12,765 nucleotides of DNA from Hadesarchaea archaeon DG-33 (GTDB lineage Archaea > Hadarchaeota > Hadarchaeia > Hadarchaeales > Hadarchaeaceae), in contig LQHI01000065.1 of NCBI GenBank assembly GCA_001515185.1, positions 1-12,765 of the forward strand, given 5' to 3'. Positions 1 to 6,070 of this stretch are shown here, one piece after another. The first letter of the stretch is position 1. The number at the start of each line of letters is the position of its first letter. The notes below the pieces were generated by a model. It was not told the DNA's origin, searched no databases, and was given only the letters and a program-made list of their open reading frames with translations. Made by a program: the position numbers and the translations under genes.

Positions 1-1
1 G

Positions 2-760
2 TTTTGTGGCGTACGGAAGATAGAGAAGCGAATCACGTTCAAGACTTGGCCCGAGCTGAAGCGCGAGATTTTCATGAACAAGCTGGTCTTCTACGACAGC
101 AACATGTTGCCGAACCCCAACATAAGCGAGATTCTCGAGGGCATATCCCAACTCAGGGTAAACGACAGGGTGGTTCACTGCGAGGCGCAGAGCGGTTTCG
201 ACCCCCGCCTGATAACGCCGAAGATCGCGAAGCTCATCAAAAAAGCGAGGTTCTCGGCCGTGCGGATCTCTTGGGACTGGGGGCTCGAGCAGAAGCCCGT
301 GGTGCGCAAGGCGCTGGAGCACCTCAACAACGCCGGTTACCAATATAAGAACATCTCCCTGTTCATGCTGTACAACTGGAAGGTACCCTTCGAGGTCTTG
401 GAGAAGAAGCGTGAGATCTGTTGGCGCTGGAATGCGCAGATAACCGACTGCAGGTACCGTCCGCTCGACCAGCTCTACGACAACTACAACCCCCGCAAGC
501 GCCAGACCGGGGCGGACTACTACATCCACCCGCGCTGGACCGACGAGCAGGTAAAGACATTCAGGCGGCGGGTGCGCGAGCAGAACATCTGCGTCCGGTT
601 CGGCTTCCAAGACATCCAGCACTACAAGGAGTGGATTAAGCACAGGAGAAAGACGAAGCCGCTGGTCAACCGCGGACTGTTTAACGGGGTGGCGGTCAAG
701 CTGGCTTGCCCCCCGCCCAAGACAAATAATGCCGTGCTCAAGCGGGGCAGATATTTTTAA
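2..760 (+). CDS. Radical SAM family protein, 3' part (5' end lies before the window)
   Basis: The frame is open from the first base, so the start is missing; 252 codons are visible. The first residues read FCGVRK. This fits the third cysteine of a CxxxCxxC radical SAM cluster, which usually has an aromatic residue before it and a small/basic run after it; the first two cysteines would lie upstream. Downstream come YDSNMLPNP, a QSGFDPRL-like stretch, RISWD, a GY..KNISLFMLYN strand and an IxDCRYRPL segment, in the order expected for the later strands of a radical SAM barrel of the kind seen in archaeal and phage genomes. The C-terminal 100 residues are rich in Arg, Tyr and Trp. The reaction cannot be told. 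The family call rests on partial motifs, so confidence is moderate. A TATA-like run (about 750-760) overlaps its stop codon. Confidence 0.6.
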   Translation, partial: FCGVRKIEKRITFKTWPELKREIFMNKLVFYDSNMLPNPNISEILEGISQLRVNDRVVHCEAQSGFDPRLITPKIAKLIKKARFSAVRISWDWGLEQKPVVRKALEHLNNAGYQYKNISLFMLYNWKVPFEVLEKKREICWRWNAQITDCRYRPLDQLYDNYNPRKRQTGADYYIHPRWTDEQVKTFRRRVREQNICVRFGFQDIQHYKEWIKHRRKTKPLVNRGLFNGVAVKLACPPPKTNNAVLKRGRYF

Positions 761-773
761 AGGCGGCAGTTGG

Positions 774-1154
774 GTGGAGAAAGTACGAATAGGGGTCTCG
801 CTCGAGCAGCTAAAGAAAGTGCTTGGGGAGATGCGATTCTATCAGCTGGAACGGGGCAATCCAGCTCGAGGGGTTTACCACTTCCGAAAGCGCCGTTTCC
901 ACGTAATCGTGACCCTTAGACGAAGGAAAGGCCAGACGAAGGGCGGAAAAGTGTTACTGACCGCCCATAAGGACATCTACGATCCCAAGACAAATCAACA
1001 CCGCGCCCGACCCTGCCCTGAAATTGTCGGCAAGATAATGAGGCGCGCGCTGGAGGGGGTGGAGCATATCGCGAAAGAGTTCGAGACGTGTAATAAACGG
1101 AGACAACAGAAGCCATATTTTGTTACGTATAACCAAGAGAGAAGTTTGGTATGA
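774..1154 (+). CDS. Unknown basic protein, 126 aa
   Basis: I do not recognise the family. The chosen start is GTG at 774, 13 bases after the end of the radical SAM gene, with a weak AGGCGG-type site before it. A longer in-frame ATG at 729 exists, but it would overlap the upstream gene and has no ribosome site. The product is strongly basic: an N-terminal helix-like part (SLEQLKKVLGEMRFYQLERG), a central strand-rich part with alternating Arg and hydrophobic residues (RKRRFHVIVTLRRRK), then a helical C-terminal half. That pattern would suit nucleic-acid binding, but this is only an inference. It probably belongs with the radical SAM gene in a virus-like cassette, because it follows closely on the same strand and the next 85 bases hold a separate promoter. 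Confidence 0.6.
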   Translation: MEKVRIGVSLEQLKKVLGEMRFYQLERGNPARGVYHFRKRRFHVIVTLRRRKGQTKGGKVLLTAHKDIYDPKTNQHRARPCPEIVGKIMRRALEGVEHIAKEFETCNKRRQQKPYFVTYNQERSLV

Positions 1155-1178
1155 CTACGTTGTGTGCGTTTGATAAAT

Positions 1179-1194
1179 TATCTAAAAATAGATA
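1179..1194. promoter_or_regulatory. Operator-like palindrome, upstream copy
   Basis: TATCTAAAAATAGATA is a perfect inverted repeat with 6-bp arms and an AAAA centre. It ends two bases before the TATA box of the HEPN-MNT operon. An identical copy lies 30 bp downstream (start to start). Inferred binding site for the HTH part of the MNT protein. Confidence 0.7.
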
Positions 1195-1196
1195 TG

Positions 1197-1205
1197 CTTT
1201 ATAAG
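1197..1205 (+). promoter_or_regulatory. TATA box of the HEPN-MNT operon
   Basis: CTTTATAAG lies between the two identical palindromes. An archaeal start site about 25 nt downstream would fall near 1226-1228, just at the end of the second palindrome, leaving a leader of about 14 nt that carries the GGGGGGAAG ribosome site (1228-1236) before the GTG at 1241. Confidence 0.6.
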
Positions 1206-1208
1206 TAA

Positions 1209-1224
1209 TATCTAAAAATAGATA
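1209..1224. promoter_or_regulatory. Operator-like palindrome, downstream copy
   Basis: Second exact copy of TATCTAAAAATAGATA. It fills the space between the TATA box and the expected transcription start, so a protein bound here would block RNA polymerase. Confidence 0.7.
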
Positions 1225-1240
1225 ACTGGGGGGAAGCAAC

Positions 1241-1729
1241 GTGAAGAGAGAGTTAGAAAAATTAGTCGAAGCGGCGTGGAAAGCCGAAAGTTCAGAAGAA
1301 CTCTGGTGTGAGCGTGCAACTGATGTCGGGTACGTGGATGGGCAGAAACGCCTCGCACGCCACAACCTTGCAGTGGCCAAGGCTCTGAACAAGCTCAATG
1401 GAGTAGTCAAACCGTCCAACGGCTGGGAGAAGTGTCCAGATTGGGTGATAACCGCTTGTTATTACTCAATGCACAGGAGCGTGCTTGCTTTCATCGCCAG
1501 CAAGGGGTGGAAAGGAAGGGGGCACGAAGCCACGCTGGGCAAACTCATCGAAATTCTCCGCGAGGAAGGCAAATTGCGGCTCGCAGAGGAAATTGGTGAT
1601 AAGGTAAATGAGGCCCGAAAACTACGCATCGCCGCATCTTATACAGTGTTCTCGCCTGAGGAGTTTCAACTAAAAATTCGCCCACTTCTTGTTGATGTGG
1701 AGTTGATTCTGGAGCGACTGGGGGTGTAA
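1241..1729 (+). CDS. HEPN-domain protein, probable toxin of a HEPN-MNT module
   Basis: 162 aa, all-helical composition. The central ACYYSMHRSVLAFIASKGWK stretch (72-91), the H95-containing loop and the C-terminal EARKLRIAASY segment (124-134) match the layout of PF05168-type HEPN proteins (A.Y.M.....L...G......H...........R..A.Y). The usual Rx4-6H ribonuclease motif is not intact: R126 and Y134 are present but the position expected for His is not, so the RNase may be altered or this belongs to a HEPN branch with a different active site. Y134 is the candidate tyrosine for AMPylation by the partner, by analogy with HepT-MntA. The start is GTG at 1241 behind a GGGGGG ribosome site. The next gene begins 3 bases after the stop, and its ribosome site lies in the last codons of this one, so the two are coupled. 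HEPN-MNT pairs are known toxin-antitoxin systems; a direct toxicity claim here is inference. Confidence 0.8.
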   Translation: MKRELEKLVEAAWKAESSEELWCERATDVGYVDGQKRLARHNLAVAKALNKLNGVVKPSNGWEKCPDWVITACYYSMHRSVLAFIASKGWKGRGHEATLGKLIEILREEGKLRLAEEIGDKVNEARKLRIAASYTVFSPEEFQLKIRPLLVDVELILERLGV

Positions 1730-1731
1730 AT

Positions 1732-2307
1732 GTGAAGCACGACTGGATTCATCCCGTTTCGGTGCTCCTCATCGGGGAGCTCGAAAGCGGCGAAAAAACT
1801 GCATCCGAACTGTCGAAACTTTTGGCGTTTCCTTACAACCTCGTATATCGACGTGCAAAATCGCTTGAGCGAGCGGGGCTCATCCAAGCTAGGAGAGGGG
1901 GTAAGGGCATCGTTTTTTCGCTGAAGGACGATATCGCCGTTAGAATTCTCCTAGCTCTTTCGGAGGCGTTGAAGTTCCGCAGTGCCCTCGAAGCTGCGAA
2001 TCCCAAGGTCAGGGCAGCGGCGGTGGAGGTCATCGAAGCGCTCAAAAGGAAGCCCCCCCATGTCTCGATGGATCTCTACTTCTACGGCAGTTTCGCTCGA
2101 GGCACCTCGAGAAGGGGAAGCGATGTGGATGTGGTGGTAGTCGTCCCAAAGAACTATGTCAAAGAAATCGAAGCGGAAATCAGCGATTTTCTCGTTGCCC
2201 ACACATTCGTGATTGACAGGGAGACGTTCGAAAAGAAAGTTCAGCAGGCTGGTCCGCACATCCGATCTGTGTTCGCGGGCATCCACCTAAAACTTCCTCT
2301 CTTTTGA
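1732..2307 (+). CDS. Winged-HTH plus minimal nucleotidyltransferase (MNT), probable antitoxin
   Basis: 191 aa with two parts. Residues about 5-65 form a winged helix-turn-helix: helix (VLLIGELESG), TASELSKLLAFPYNLVYRRAKSLERAGLI as recognition helices, then a short basic wing (RRGGKG) ending in FSL. Residues about 90-190 are a DNA polymerase beta-like nucleotidyltransferase with the signature GS (119-120) followed by S130-D131-x-D133, and a later D162 as possible third metal ligand. In known HepT-MntA pairs the MNT protein adenylylates a tyrosine of the HEPN toxin. The start is GTG at 1732; the ATG at 1730 is out of frame. The ribosome site GGGGGTG is inside the toxin gene's last codons. The fused HTH makes it the obvious repressor for the twin palindromes before the operon. 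Family assignment is firm; the repressor role is inferred. Confidence 0.85.
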   Translation: MKHDWIHPVSVLLIGELESGEKTASELSKLLAFPYNLVYRRAKSLERAGLIQARRGGKGIVFSLKDDIAVRILLALSEALKFRSALEAANPKVRAAAVEVIEALKRKPPHVSMDLYFYGSFARGTSRRGSDVDVVVVVPKNYVKEIEAEISDFLVAHTFVIDRETFEKKVQQAGPHIRSVFAGIHLKLPLF

Positions 2308-2355
2308 AAGATAGCCCCGAATTTCGGGCAAAAAAACAAAAGCGAGGTGATTGAG

Positions 2356-3036
2356 GTGAACCTGACCAGCGTGGTCAGCTACCCCGACCGCGGCCCGTAC
2401 GGGGACTGGCGGTACAGGGGGAACTGTTCCGGACGGCTAATAAAAGATTTGATAAAATTCTACAAGCCGAAGTCGGTTCTCGATCCCTGCGAGGGGGGCA
2501 GGACCGCAAGGGATGTGTGCAGGGAGCTGGGCGTGGACTACGACGGGTTCGACCTCAAGGACGGCTTCGATCTGCTGACATCCCCGATACCTGCGAAGCG
2601 CTACGATATGATATTTTTCCACCCGCCCTACTGGGATATCGTAGTTTACAGCAACGACCCGAGAGATCTGTCGAACATCCGCGAGTTCGACGCTTTCATG
2701 CAAAAGCTCTTCCAGGCGATCGAGCGGCTGGGCGAGTACCTCTCGGAGCGTGGGGTACTCGTGGTGCTGATAGGCGACGTCCGCAAGCGGGGCGACTACT
2801 ATCCGCTGGGCGCCTATGTGCAGGTCTTCCACCGCAGGGAGCTCAAGGACAAGCTGATAAAGGTCCAGCACAACGTGGCATCCTCGAGGCGGTGGGAGGG
2901 GTGCCAAAACTTCGTAAAAATTATGCACGAAGAGATTTTGGTACTTGATGAAAGACGTGGTCAACCGGATCTACACACTCCTGCTGTTGAAAAACAAAAA
3001 TCTGACAGCATACACCGCCCTTCTGAAATTCGCTAA
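2356..3036 (+). CDS. Orphan DNA methyltransferase (N6-adenine or N4-cytosine type)
   Basis: 226 aa. SAM-binding motif I is SVLDPCEGG (40-48), motif II-like DGFDL is at 63-67, and catalytic motif IV is FFHPPYW (87-93), a DPPY-type box with His for Asp. The order I then IV with no long insert is that of small gamma-like enzymes, common in phages and mobile elements. There is no restriction endonuclease next to it, so it looks like an orphan enzyme for self-protection or regulation. The start is GTG at 2356 because GAGGTGA (2344-2350) sits 5 bases before it; GTG at 2347 is in frame but overlaps this site. The last 29 codons (from about 2948) have poor codon bias and run across another, better supported frame, so the true C-terminus may have been lengthened by loss of a stop or by an indel. 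Confidence 0.8.
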   Translation: MNLTSVVSYPDRGPYGDWRYRGNCSGRLIKDLIKFYKPKSVLDPCEGGRTARDVCRELGVDYDGFDLKDGFDLLTSPIPAKRYDMIFFHPPYWDIVVYSNDPRDLSNIREFDAFMQKLFQAIERLGEYLSERGVLVVLIGDVRKRGDYYPLGAYVQVFHRRELKDKLIKVQHNVASSRRWEGCQNFVKIMHEEILVLDERRGQPDLHTPAVEKQKSDSIHRPSEIR

Positions 3037-3085
3037 CGAAGCCTACACGAAATCATGGGACAACCCAGAGATTACGAACCTTTAA
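2948..3085 (+). CDS. Small overlapping gene, 45 aa, unknown
   Basis: This ATG-started frame overlaps the last 89 bases of the methyltransferase and ends 5 bases before the ligase ribosome site. It encodes a helical, mildly basic peptide (MKDVVNRIYTLLLLKNKNLT and on to a Trp-containing tail). Third codon positions are rich in G and C in its first half (GAC GTG GTC AAC CGG ATC TAC), like neighbouring genes, whereas the methyltransferase frame over the same bases lacks this bias. No convincing ribosome site was seen, so it may be translated by coupling, or it may be the natural C-terminus of the methyltransferase after a one-base shift near 2945. No family recognised. Confidence 0.45.
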   Translation: MKDVVNRIYTLLLLKNKNLTAYTALLKFANEAYTKSWDNPEITNL

Positions 3086-3103
3086 AACGCGGAGGTGATT
3101 ATT

Positions 3104-3649
3104 GTGCCGCAAACTATCGTGATGCTCTGTGAAAAGCGTCCGTGGCCCCCGACCGCACTGCCCAACCACATCTACGAGGTCAAGTATGATGGTATCAGAA
3201 TTTTGGGCAAAAAACAGGACGGCGCGGTCAAGCTGGTCGGGCGGTCGGGCGAGGATTACACCCCTAAATTTCCGGAAGTAGTCGAGGATCTTCGGAAGTA
3301 CACCATAGACTTTATTCCAGACGGAGAACTTTGCTCGAAATCGGGGGACTTTCGCTCCCTCGCCGGCCGTGTGCACTTGAAGGACCCGTTCAAGATATCG
3401 CTCCGCGCCCGCATCGACCCGGGGGTATACCACATCTTTGACGTGCTCGGGATGAACGGACAAATCATCGCAAGCCAACCGTTGCGCGAGCGCAAGCGGG
3501 TTCTGAGTCAGCTAGGTGAAATGGAGCACGTCAAGATCGTGATGCCCGAGCCCCTCGAGGAGCTGGTCAAACGGGTCGACGCGCAGGAACTGGAGGGGAT
3601 AGTCGCCAAGAACTTGGACTCGCCGTACGAGCTCCGCAGGTCTTGGTAA
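3104..3649 (+). CDS. ATP-dependent DNA ligase, adenylation domain only (truncated in motif V)
   Basis: 181 aa covering the nucleotidyltransferase core. Motif I is EVKYDGIR with the AMP-accepting Lys27; motif Ia-like GRSGEDYT is at 46-53; motif III is PDGEL (72-76); motif IIIa FDVLG (112-116); motif IV EGIVAK (164-169). The frame ends at RRSW (178-181), exactly where motif V (WxKxK) should continue, and there is no OB-fold domain. Full enzymes are usually well over 250 aa. The stop is a TAA followed by AAG AAC CTT TGA, so suppressing it would add only a few residues. The start is GTG at 3104, with GGAGGTGAT (3091-3099) in front. Without motif V lysines it probably cannot complete ligation alone: either it is a remnant, or it works with another subunit. 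It overlaps the longest frame of the next gene. Confidence 0.8.
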   Translation: MPQTIVMLCEKRPWPPTALPNHIYEVKYDGIRILGKKQDGAVKLVGRSGEDYTPKFPEVVEDLRKYTIDFIPDGELCSKSGDFRSLAGRVHLKDPFKISLRARIDPGVYHIFDVLGMNGQIIASQPLRERKRVLSQLGEMEHVKIVMPEPLEELVKRVDAQELEGIVAKNLDSPYELRRSW

Positions 3650-4164
3650 AAGAACCTTTGATGGCGGGGATAAAAGTGGCTGAAGAGGCGTTCAACCTAA
3701 GCGATCTCATAGACGAGTACTTGGAGAGAGAAAGCCGCCCTCCGAGAATCGGGACCTACTGGCCGTCCGAAATTGGGCATTGCACGAGAATGAATTATTA
3801 CAAGCGATTCATTCCAACGAAGATACCTTCCGAGAAGCTCAGGGTGTTCAAGTCCGCGGATCTGGCCCACTCGTTTGCCCGCGAGGTCCTGGCGAGCTCG
3901 GACAGAGTAAGACTGCTCACGTGGGAAAAGTCCTTCTCCATCCTCCACGACGACTTCGAGATTTCAGGACGCCTCGACGACATGATCCTCGTCAAGATCG
4001 CGGGAAAGGACGTACCGGTTGTGATAGAGGTCAAGTCAGTCTCGGGAAAATCGGTGGGGCACATAAGGTCCCCGAGCGTCCCGCACCTCTACCAAATACA
4101 CCCATACCTCCGCGCGGTTCGCTCGAGCGTCGGAATCGTCTGGTACATCGCTCGCGATAAATTC

Positions 4165-4719
4165 TGTTAATAATATACGTATTTGCTACTATTTTTGATA
4201 TGATAGGCTCGACTTTTTTACGCTGGTCTTCTGTAAAAAATTGCGTTATATAGACTGCAGGAGCCCAATCTCCGTCGGGTTGTTTTTCAAGGGGGAAGTA
4301 GTCTTCTCCGCAATTTTCAGCCCATAAAAGGTGATTATTAACCAAGTGCGTAACAAATTTCCGTAAATCAGACATTATTGCGCCATACTTCTTGAAGGTC
4401 ATTTCCCAATATGGGAGGATACTAATAGTGTTGAACCACTGAAATTCGAGTGGAAGGTGGTCAATCACTTTAACGCAAATGGACGGAGGTTCTTGCAAAC
4501 GATGGTTTAGAGCGCATAGAATGGTAGAAGGTATGTCGTTTATTGATTGTGACGTTAGCTTGTATCTAGGTATTATTGTAAGTCCATGTTTAAATTTTCC
4601 GTAAAGAATTCTGTTGTTTTGGTAAAAATTAATCGTATCATCAAGAGACTTCTTCACCACTGTACATGAATCGTTAAACAATTCCCACAGTAATTTTCTT
4701 TCGTTACTTGTAAGTTCGC
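4165..4719. mobile_element. AT-rich insertion in the nuclease gene, flanked by AATTC direct repeats
   Basis: Base composition drops sharply at about 4165 and recovers at about 4720, exactly between two AATTC copies (4160-4164 and 4720-4724) that look like a 5-bp target duplication. Removing the segment and one copy restores the nuclease reading frame. The ends show no convincing terminal inverted repeats, and no transposase is recognised, so this is a captured fragment or a non-autonomous element rather than a known insertion sequence. Confidence 0.45.
4165..4719 (-). pseudogene. Open frame filling the insertion, unknown protein fragment
   Basis: The minus strand of the AT-rich segment is one uninterrupted frame of about 185 codons. 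The translation looks like a real protein: SNERKLLWELFNDS near the start, a central LPYWEMTFKKYGAIMSDLRK part, LLWAENCGEDYFPLEKQPDG, then AVYITQFFTEDQRKKVEPII. It has no good start (only TTG/GTG without ribosome sites) and no stop of its own; the frame simply runs on into flanking DNA on both sides (4031-4774). That fits an internal piece of a longer gene carried in by the insertion. No family recognised. Its codon use is AT-rich, unlike all neighbours, which points to transfer. Confidence 0.4.
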
Positions 4720-5126
4720 AATTCGATCCGCGTGTCGAGGAGCAGCATCGGATGAAACTTGGGCGGCCGCCCACGTTGTGGTGTAACCTCGAAAGATGAC
4801 TGTGTTACTTTTAGACCCTCCGGCATAGGCATCTCATTTAAATTTTCCAGTTCGCTTACTCTGTAAATGAGAAGGAAATTGTCCTTCGGGGGAACATCCC
4901 CCTAAACTTCTACCCCATAGAGGGCCTCTCTCGTTTCTCCTGATTTCATCGTTATGTTATCTGTGAGGAGAGTTCCCCCATGGACCGGGGGGATCGCGTG
5001 CGCCTCGAACCTGCCAAGCGCCCACAAAAGGTTCGGTTACGCATTTATCTCCACTTCGATTGAGGTAGCGAGGCCGCAGGCTACTAAACGTTCTGAAGCG
5101 GGCGATATTACCCTTGGTCCGGTAAA
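4704..5126 (-). pseudogene. Possible degenerate reading frame between nuclease and DUF1508 genes
   Basis: The 340 bases between the nuclease end and the next gene hold no intact ORF. On the minus strand, one frame is protein-like over about 140 codons with only two in-frame stops (TAA at 5037-5039 and TAG at 4902-4904). It includes stretches such as ERLVACGLATSIEVEINA, LLWALGRFEAHAIPPVHGG and NFLLIYRVSELENLNEMPMP. The plus strand in the codon-aligned frame also looks partly protein-like (NEKEIVLRGNIPLNFYPIEG), but has more stops. I therefore cannot be sure which strand was coding, or whether either was. No family recognised. Confidence 0.3.
4871..4993. other. Cluster of inverted repeats, possible structured RNA
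   Basis: Four hairpins lie close together: GAAGGA/TCCTTC (4871-4876 with 4882-4887), immediately followed by GGGGGA/TCCCCC (4888-4893 with 4897-4902), then TCTCCT/AGGAGA (4936-4941 with 4966-4971), then TCCCCC/GGGGGA (4974-4979 with 4988-4993). All stems are perfect. The last stem repeats the sequence of the second in inverse order, so the two could also pair with each other. Confidence 0.35.
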
Positions 5127-5139
5127 TCAGTATAGCGGA

Positions 5140-5421
5140 CTAAGTCAGATCGACTATCTTCGCTTTCGGAGCATTCTCCTTGATTGATTCTATCCCATTC
5201 ATGCAGCCCGCCTTAGCCACATACCCTTCGCCAACCGCAATTGTCTCTCCGTTCGGCGCTATTAGTCTGAATCGGTATTCGCCCTTTGCATCCTTGAAGA
5301 CCTCAAACTTTGGTTCGGCCAACTTCTTACCTCCCCTTTTAGAATAAAATACAGTAAGAGACGAGAGGACTAAAAGAATCAAAACGATTAGGATTATCAG
5401 GGCAATAGTCCAATCAGCCAT
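5140..5421 (-). CDS. Membrane-anchored DUF1508 (YegP-like) protein
   Basis: 93 aa. Residues about 5-25 are a strongly hydrophobic helix (TIALIILIVLILLVLSSLTVF) followed by the basic YSKRGGKK, so the N-terminus is a membrane anchor with the domain probably on the cytoplasmic side. Residues 37-93 match the DUF1508 fold: FEVFKDAKGEYRFRLIAPNG, then a YVAKAGCMNGIESIKENAP segment and the closing AKIVDLT. This domain is found alone or in tandem in bacteria and archaea; its function is not established. The start ATG at 5421 has a strong GGGGGGGATGAG site directly in front and a TATA-like box further up. It is divergent from the amidase gene, with only 48 bases between starts. Confidence 0.8.
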   Translation of the reverse strand: MADWTIALIILIVLILLVLSSLTVFYSKRGGKKLAEPKFEVFKDAKGEYRFRLIAPNGETIAVGEGYVAKAGCMNGIESIKENAPKAKIVDLT

Positions 5422-5451
5422 CTCATCCCCCCCTCAGGTTTTTCTTGTGGG

Positions 5452-5460
5452 TTCTTAAGC
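5452..5460 (-). promoter_or_regulatory. Putative TATA box for the DUF1508 gene
   Basis: Read on the minus strand the site is GCTTAAGAA. A transcript starting about 25 nt on would begin near 5430, just ahead of the G-rich ribosome site and the ATG at 5421. Confidence 0.35.
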
Positions 5461-5469
5461 CTTGCCAAA

Positions 5470-6030
5470 GTGCCCTTCACGGTAAGAATATTGGATGTCA
5501 TTTGTCGGAATCGCCATGATTGTGCGAATTACGTCTCGCAATGTTTGATAGCGGGGGGGCTCGATCTAAGTGCTGGGACTGACGGGTACGGTGCTGGCGT
5601 AGTCGGCCGTTGCGTCCCAAACTGCGATGATCTCCACACCCATCTCATCGAGCATCAACATGTGGAGCACCATCGGATAGGCACGAGCGAGTTCTTGCCT
5701 AACAATCTGCAAACTGGCGATGTAATTATTTTTGGGGATGGAACTGACGAATTGCAACATGCGGTGATAGTCGTTGGTGACAACGGAAACAACGTGGAGC
5801 TTAATGCCCACACCAATCACCGCTATCATCGGCATTTTAGCTTCTTTGTTAACGCTTACACAATCGCCCACACTTACTACTTCCCAACGGCAGCCGAAAC
5901 GGGACATGCGCAGGGATACTTCGGGACCGGGGAGTACTACGGCGAGGGGGCGGGGTCGACGTTTAGGCTCACCCCACCCGGACCCCACGGATGTAACGGG
6001 CACAAGGCGGAATTTACATCTCCAGCGTAG
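5470..6030 (+). CDS. Amidase_6 / NlpC-P60-like Cys-His hydrolase, probably 5'-truncated
   Basis: 186 aa. HDCANYVSQCLIAGGLDLS (16-34) holds the nucleophile Cys18 in the DCxNFxSQ signature of putative amidase domains. LQTGDVIIFGDG (80-91) then HAVIVVGDN (His97) and LNAHTNHRY (His114) match the rest of the papain-like core (L..GD.I.F...HA.IV). Such enzymes cut peptide or amide bonds, often in cell walls or surface peptides. Here only 15 residues precede the signature, and there is no signal peptide or ribosome site at the GTG at 5470, although the family usually has a helix or more before it. The residues after 125 are rich in Gly, His and Tyr and I cannot assign them. The 5' end probably was lost when the region was rearranged; it abuts the promoter of the divergent gene. 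Confidence 0.65.
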   Translation: MPFTVRILDVICRNRHDCANYVSQCLIAGGLDLSAGTDGYGAGVVGRCVPNCDDLHTHLIEHQHVEHHRIGTSEFLPNNLQTGDVIIFGDGTDELQHAVIVVGDNGNNVELNAHTNHRYHRHFSFFVNAYTIAHTYYFPTAAETGHAQGYFGTGEYYGEGAGSTFRLTPPGPHGCNGHKAEFTSPA

Positions 6031-6070
6031 AAGCATGTTCAACCTCAAAATTTTCTCACTTGCTGAATCT

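Larger units (their letters stand above)
3661..4799 (+). pseudogene. RecB/Cas4-like PD-(D/E)XK nuclease gene, apparently split by an insertion
   Basis: The intact first part (3661-4164) encodes the nuclease core: SEIGHC with Cys41, a conserved-type His70 (DLAHSF), GRLDDM with Asp106, VVIEVKS with Glu123 and Lys125, and QxxxY (Gln145, Tyr149). These are the hallmarks of RecB-type and Cas4-like exonucleases. As sequenced it stops at 4168-4170, soon after WYIARDKF. At 4725 a frame resumes with DPRVEEQHRMKLGRPPTLWC and ends at TGA 4797-4799; joining the AATTC at 4160-4164 to the one at 4720-4724 gives a continuous frame of 193 residues. The usual C-terminal cysteine cluster of Cas4 is not visible in either version. 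The start is uncertain: ATG 3661 is chosen; TTG 3643 and GTG 3676 (after GGCGGGGAT) are alternatives. The shortened 168-aa product might still fold, because all catalytic residues are present. Confidence 0.6.

Noticed and set aside
2437..2964. 175-codon minus-strand frame opposite the methyltransferase
   Set aside because: Shadow of the methyltransferase gene; no family motifs, and the plus strand has SAM and catalytic motifs.
4796..4828. ATG overlapping the resumed nuclease stop (ATGA) with a start like that of a B12-binding radical SAM protein (MTVLLLDPP)
   Set aside because: The frame stops after 10 codons and no clear frameshifted continuation was found, so the resemblance is too short to use.
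4902..4904. In-frame TAG read as pyrrolysine in the degenerate minus-strand frame
   Set aside because: The same frame also has a TAA, and no pyrrolysine genes or methylamine methyltransferase are visible; decay is simpler.
4954..5187. 77-codon plus-strand ORF
   Set aside because: No ribosome site and no domain; it overlaps the DUF1508 gene end and the degenerate minus frame.
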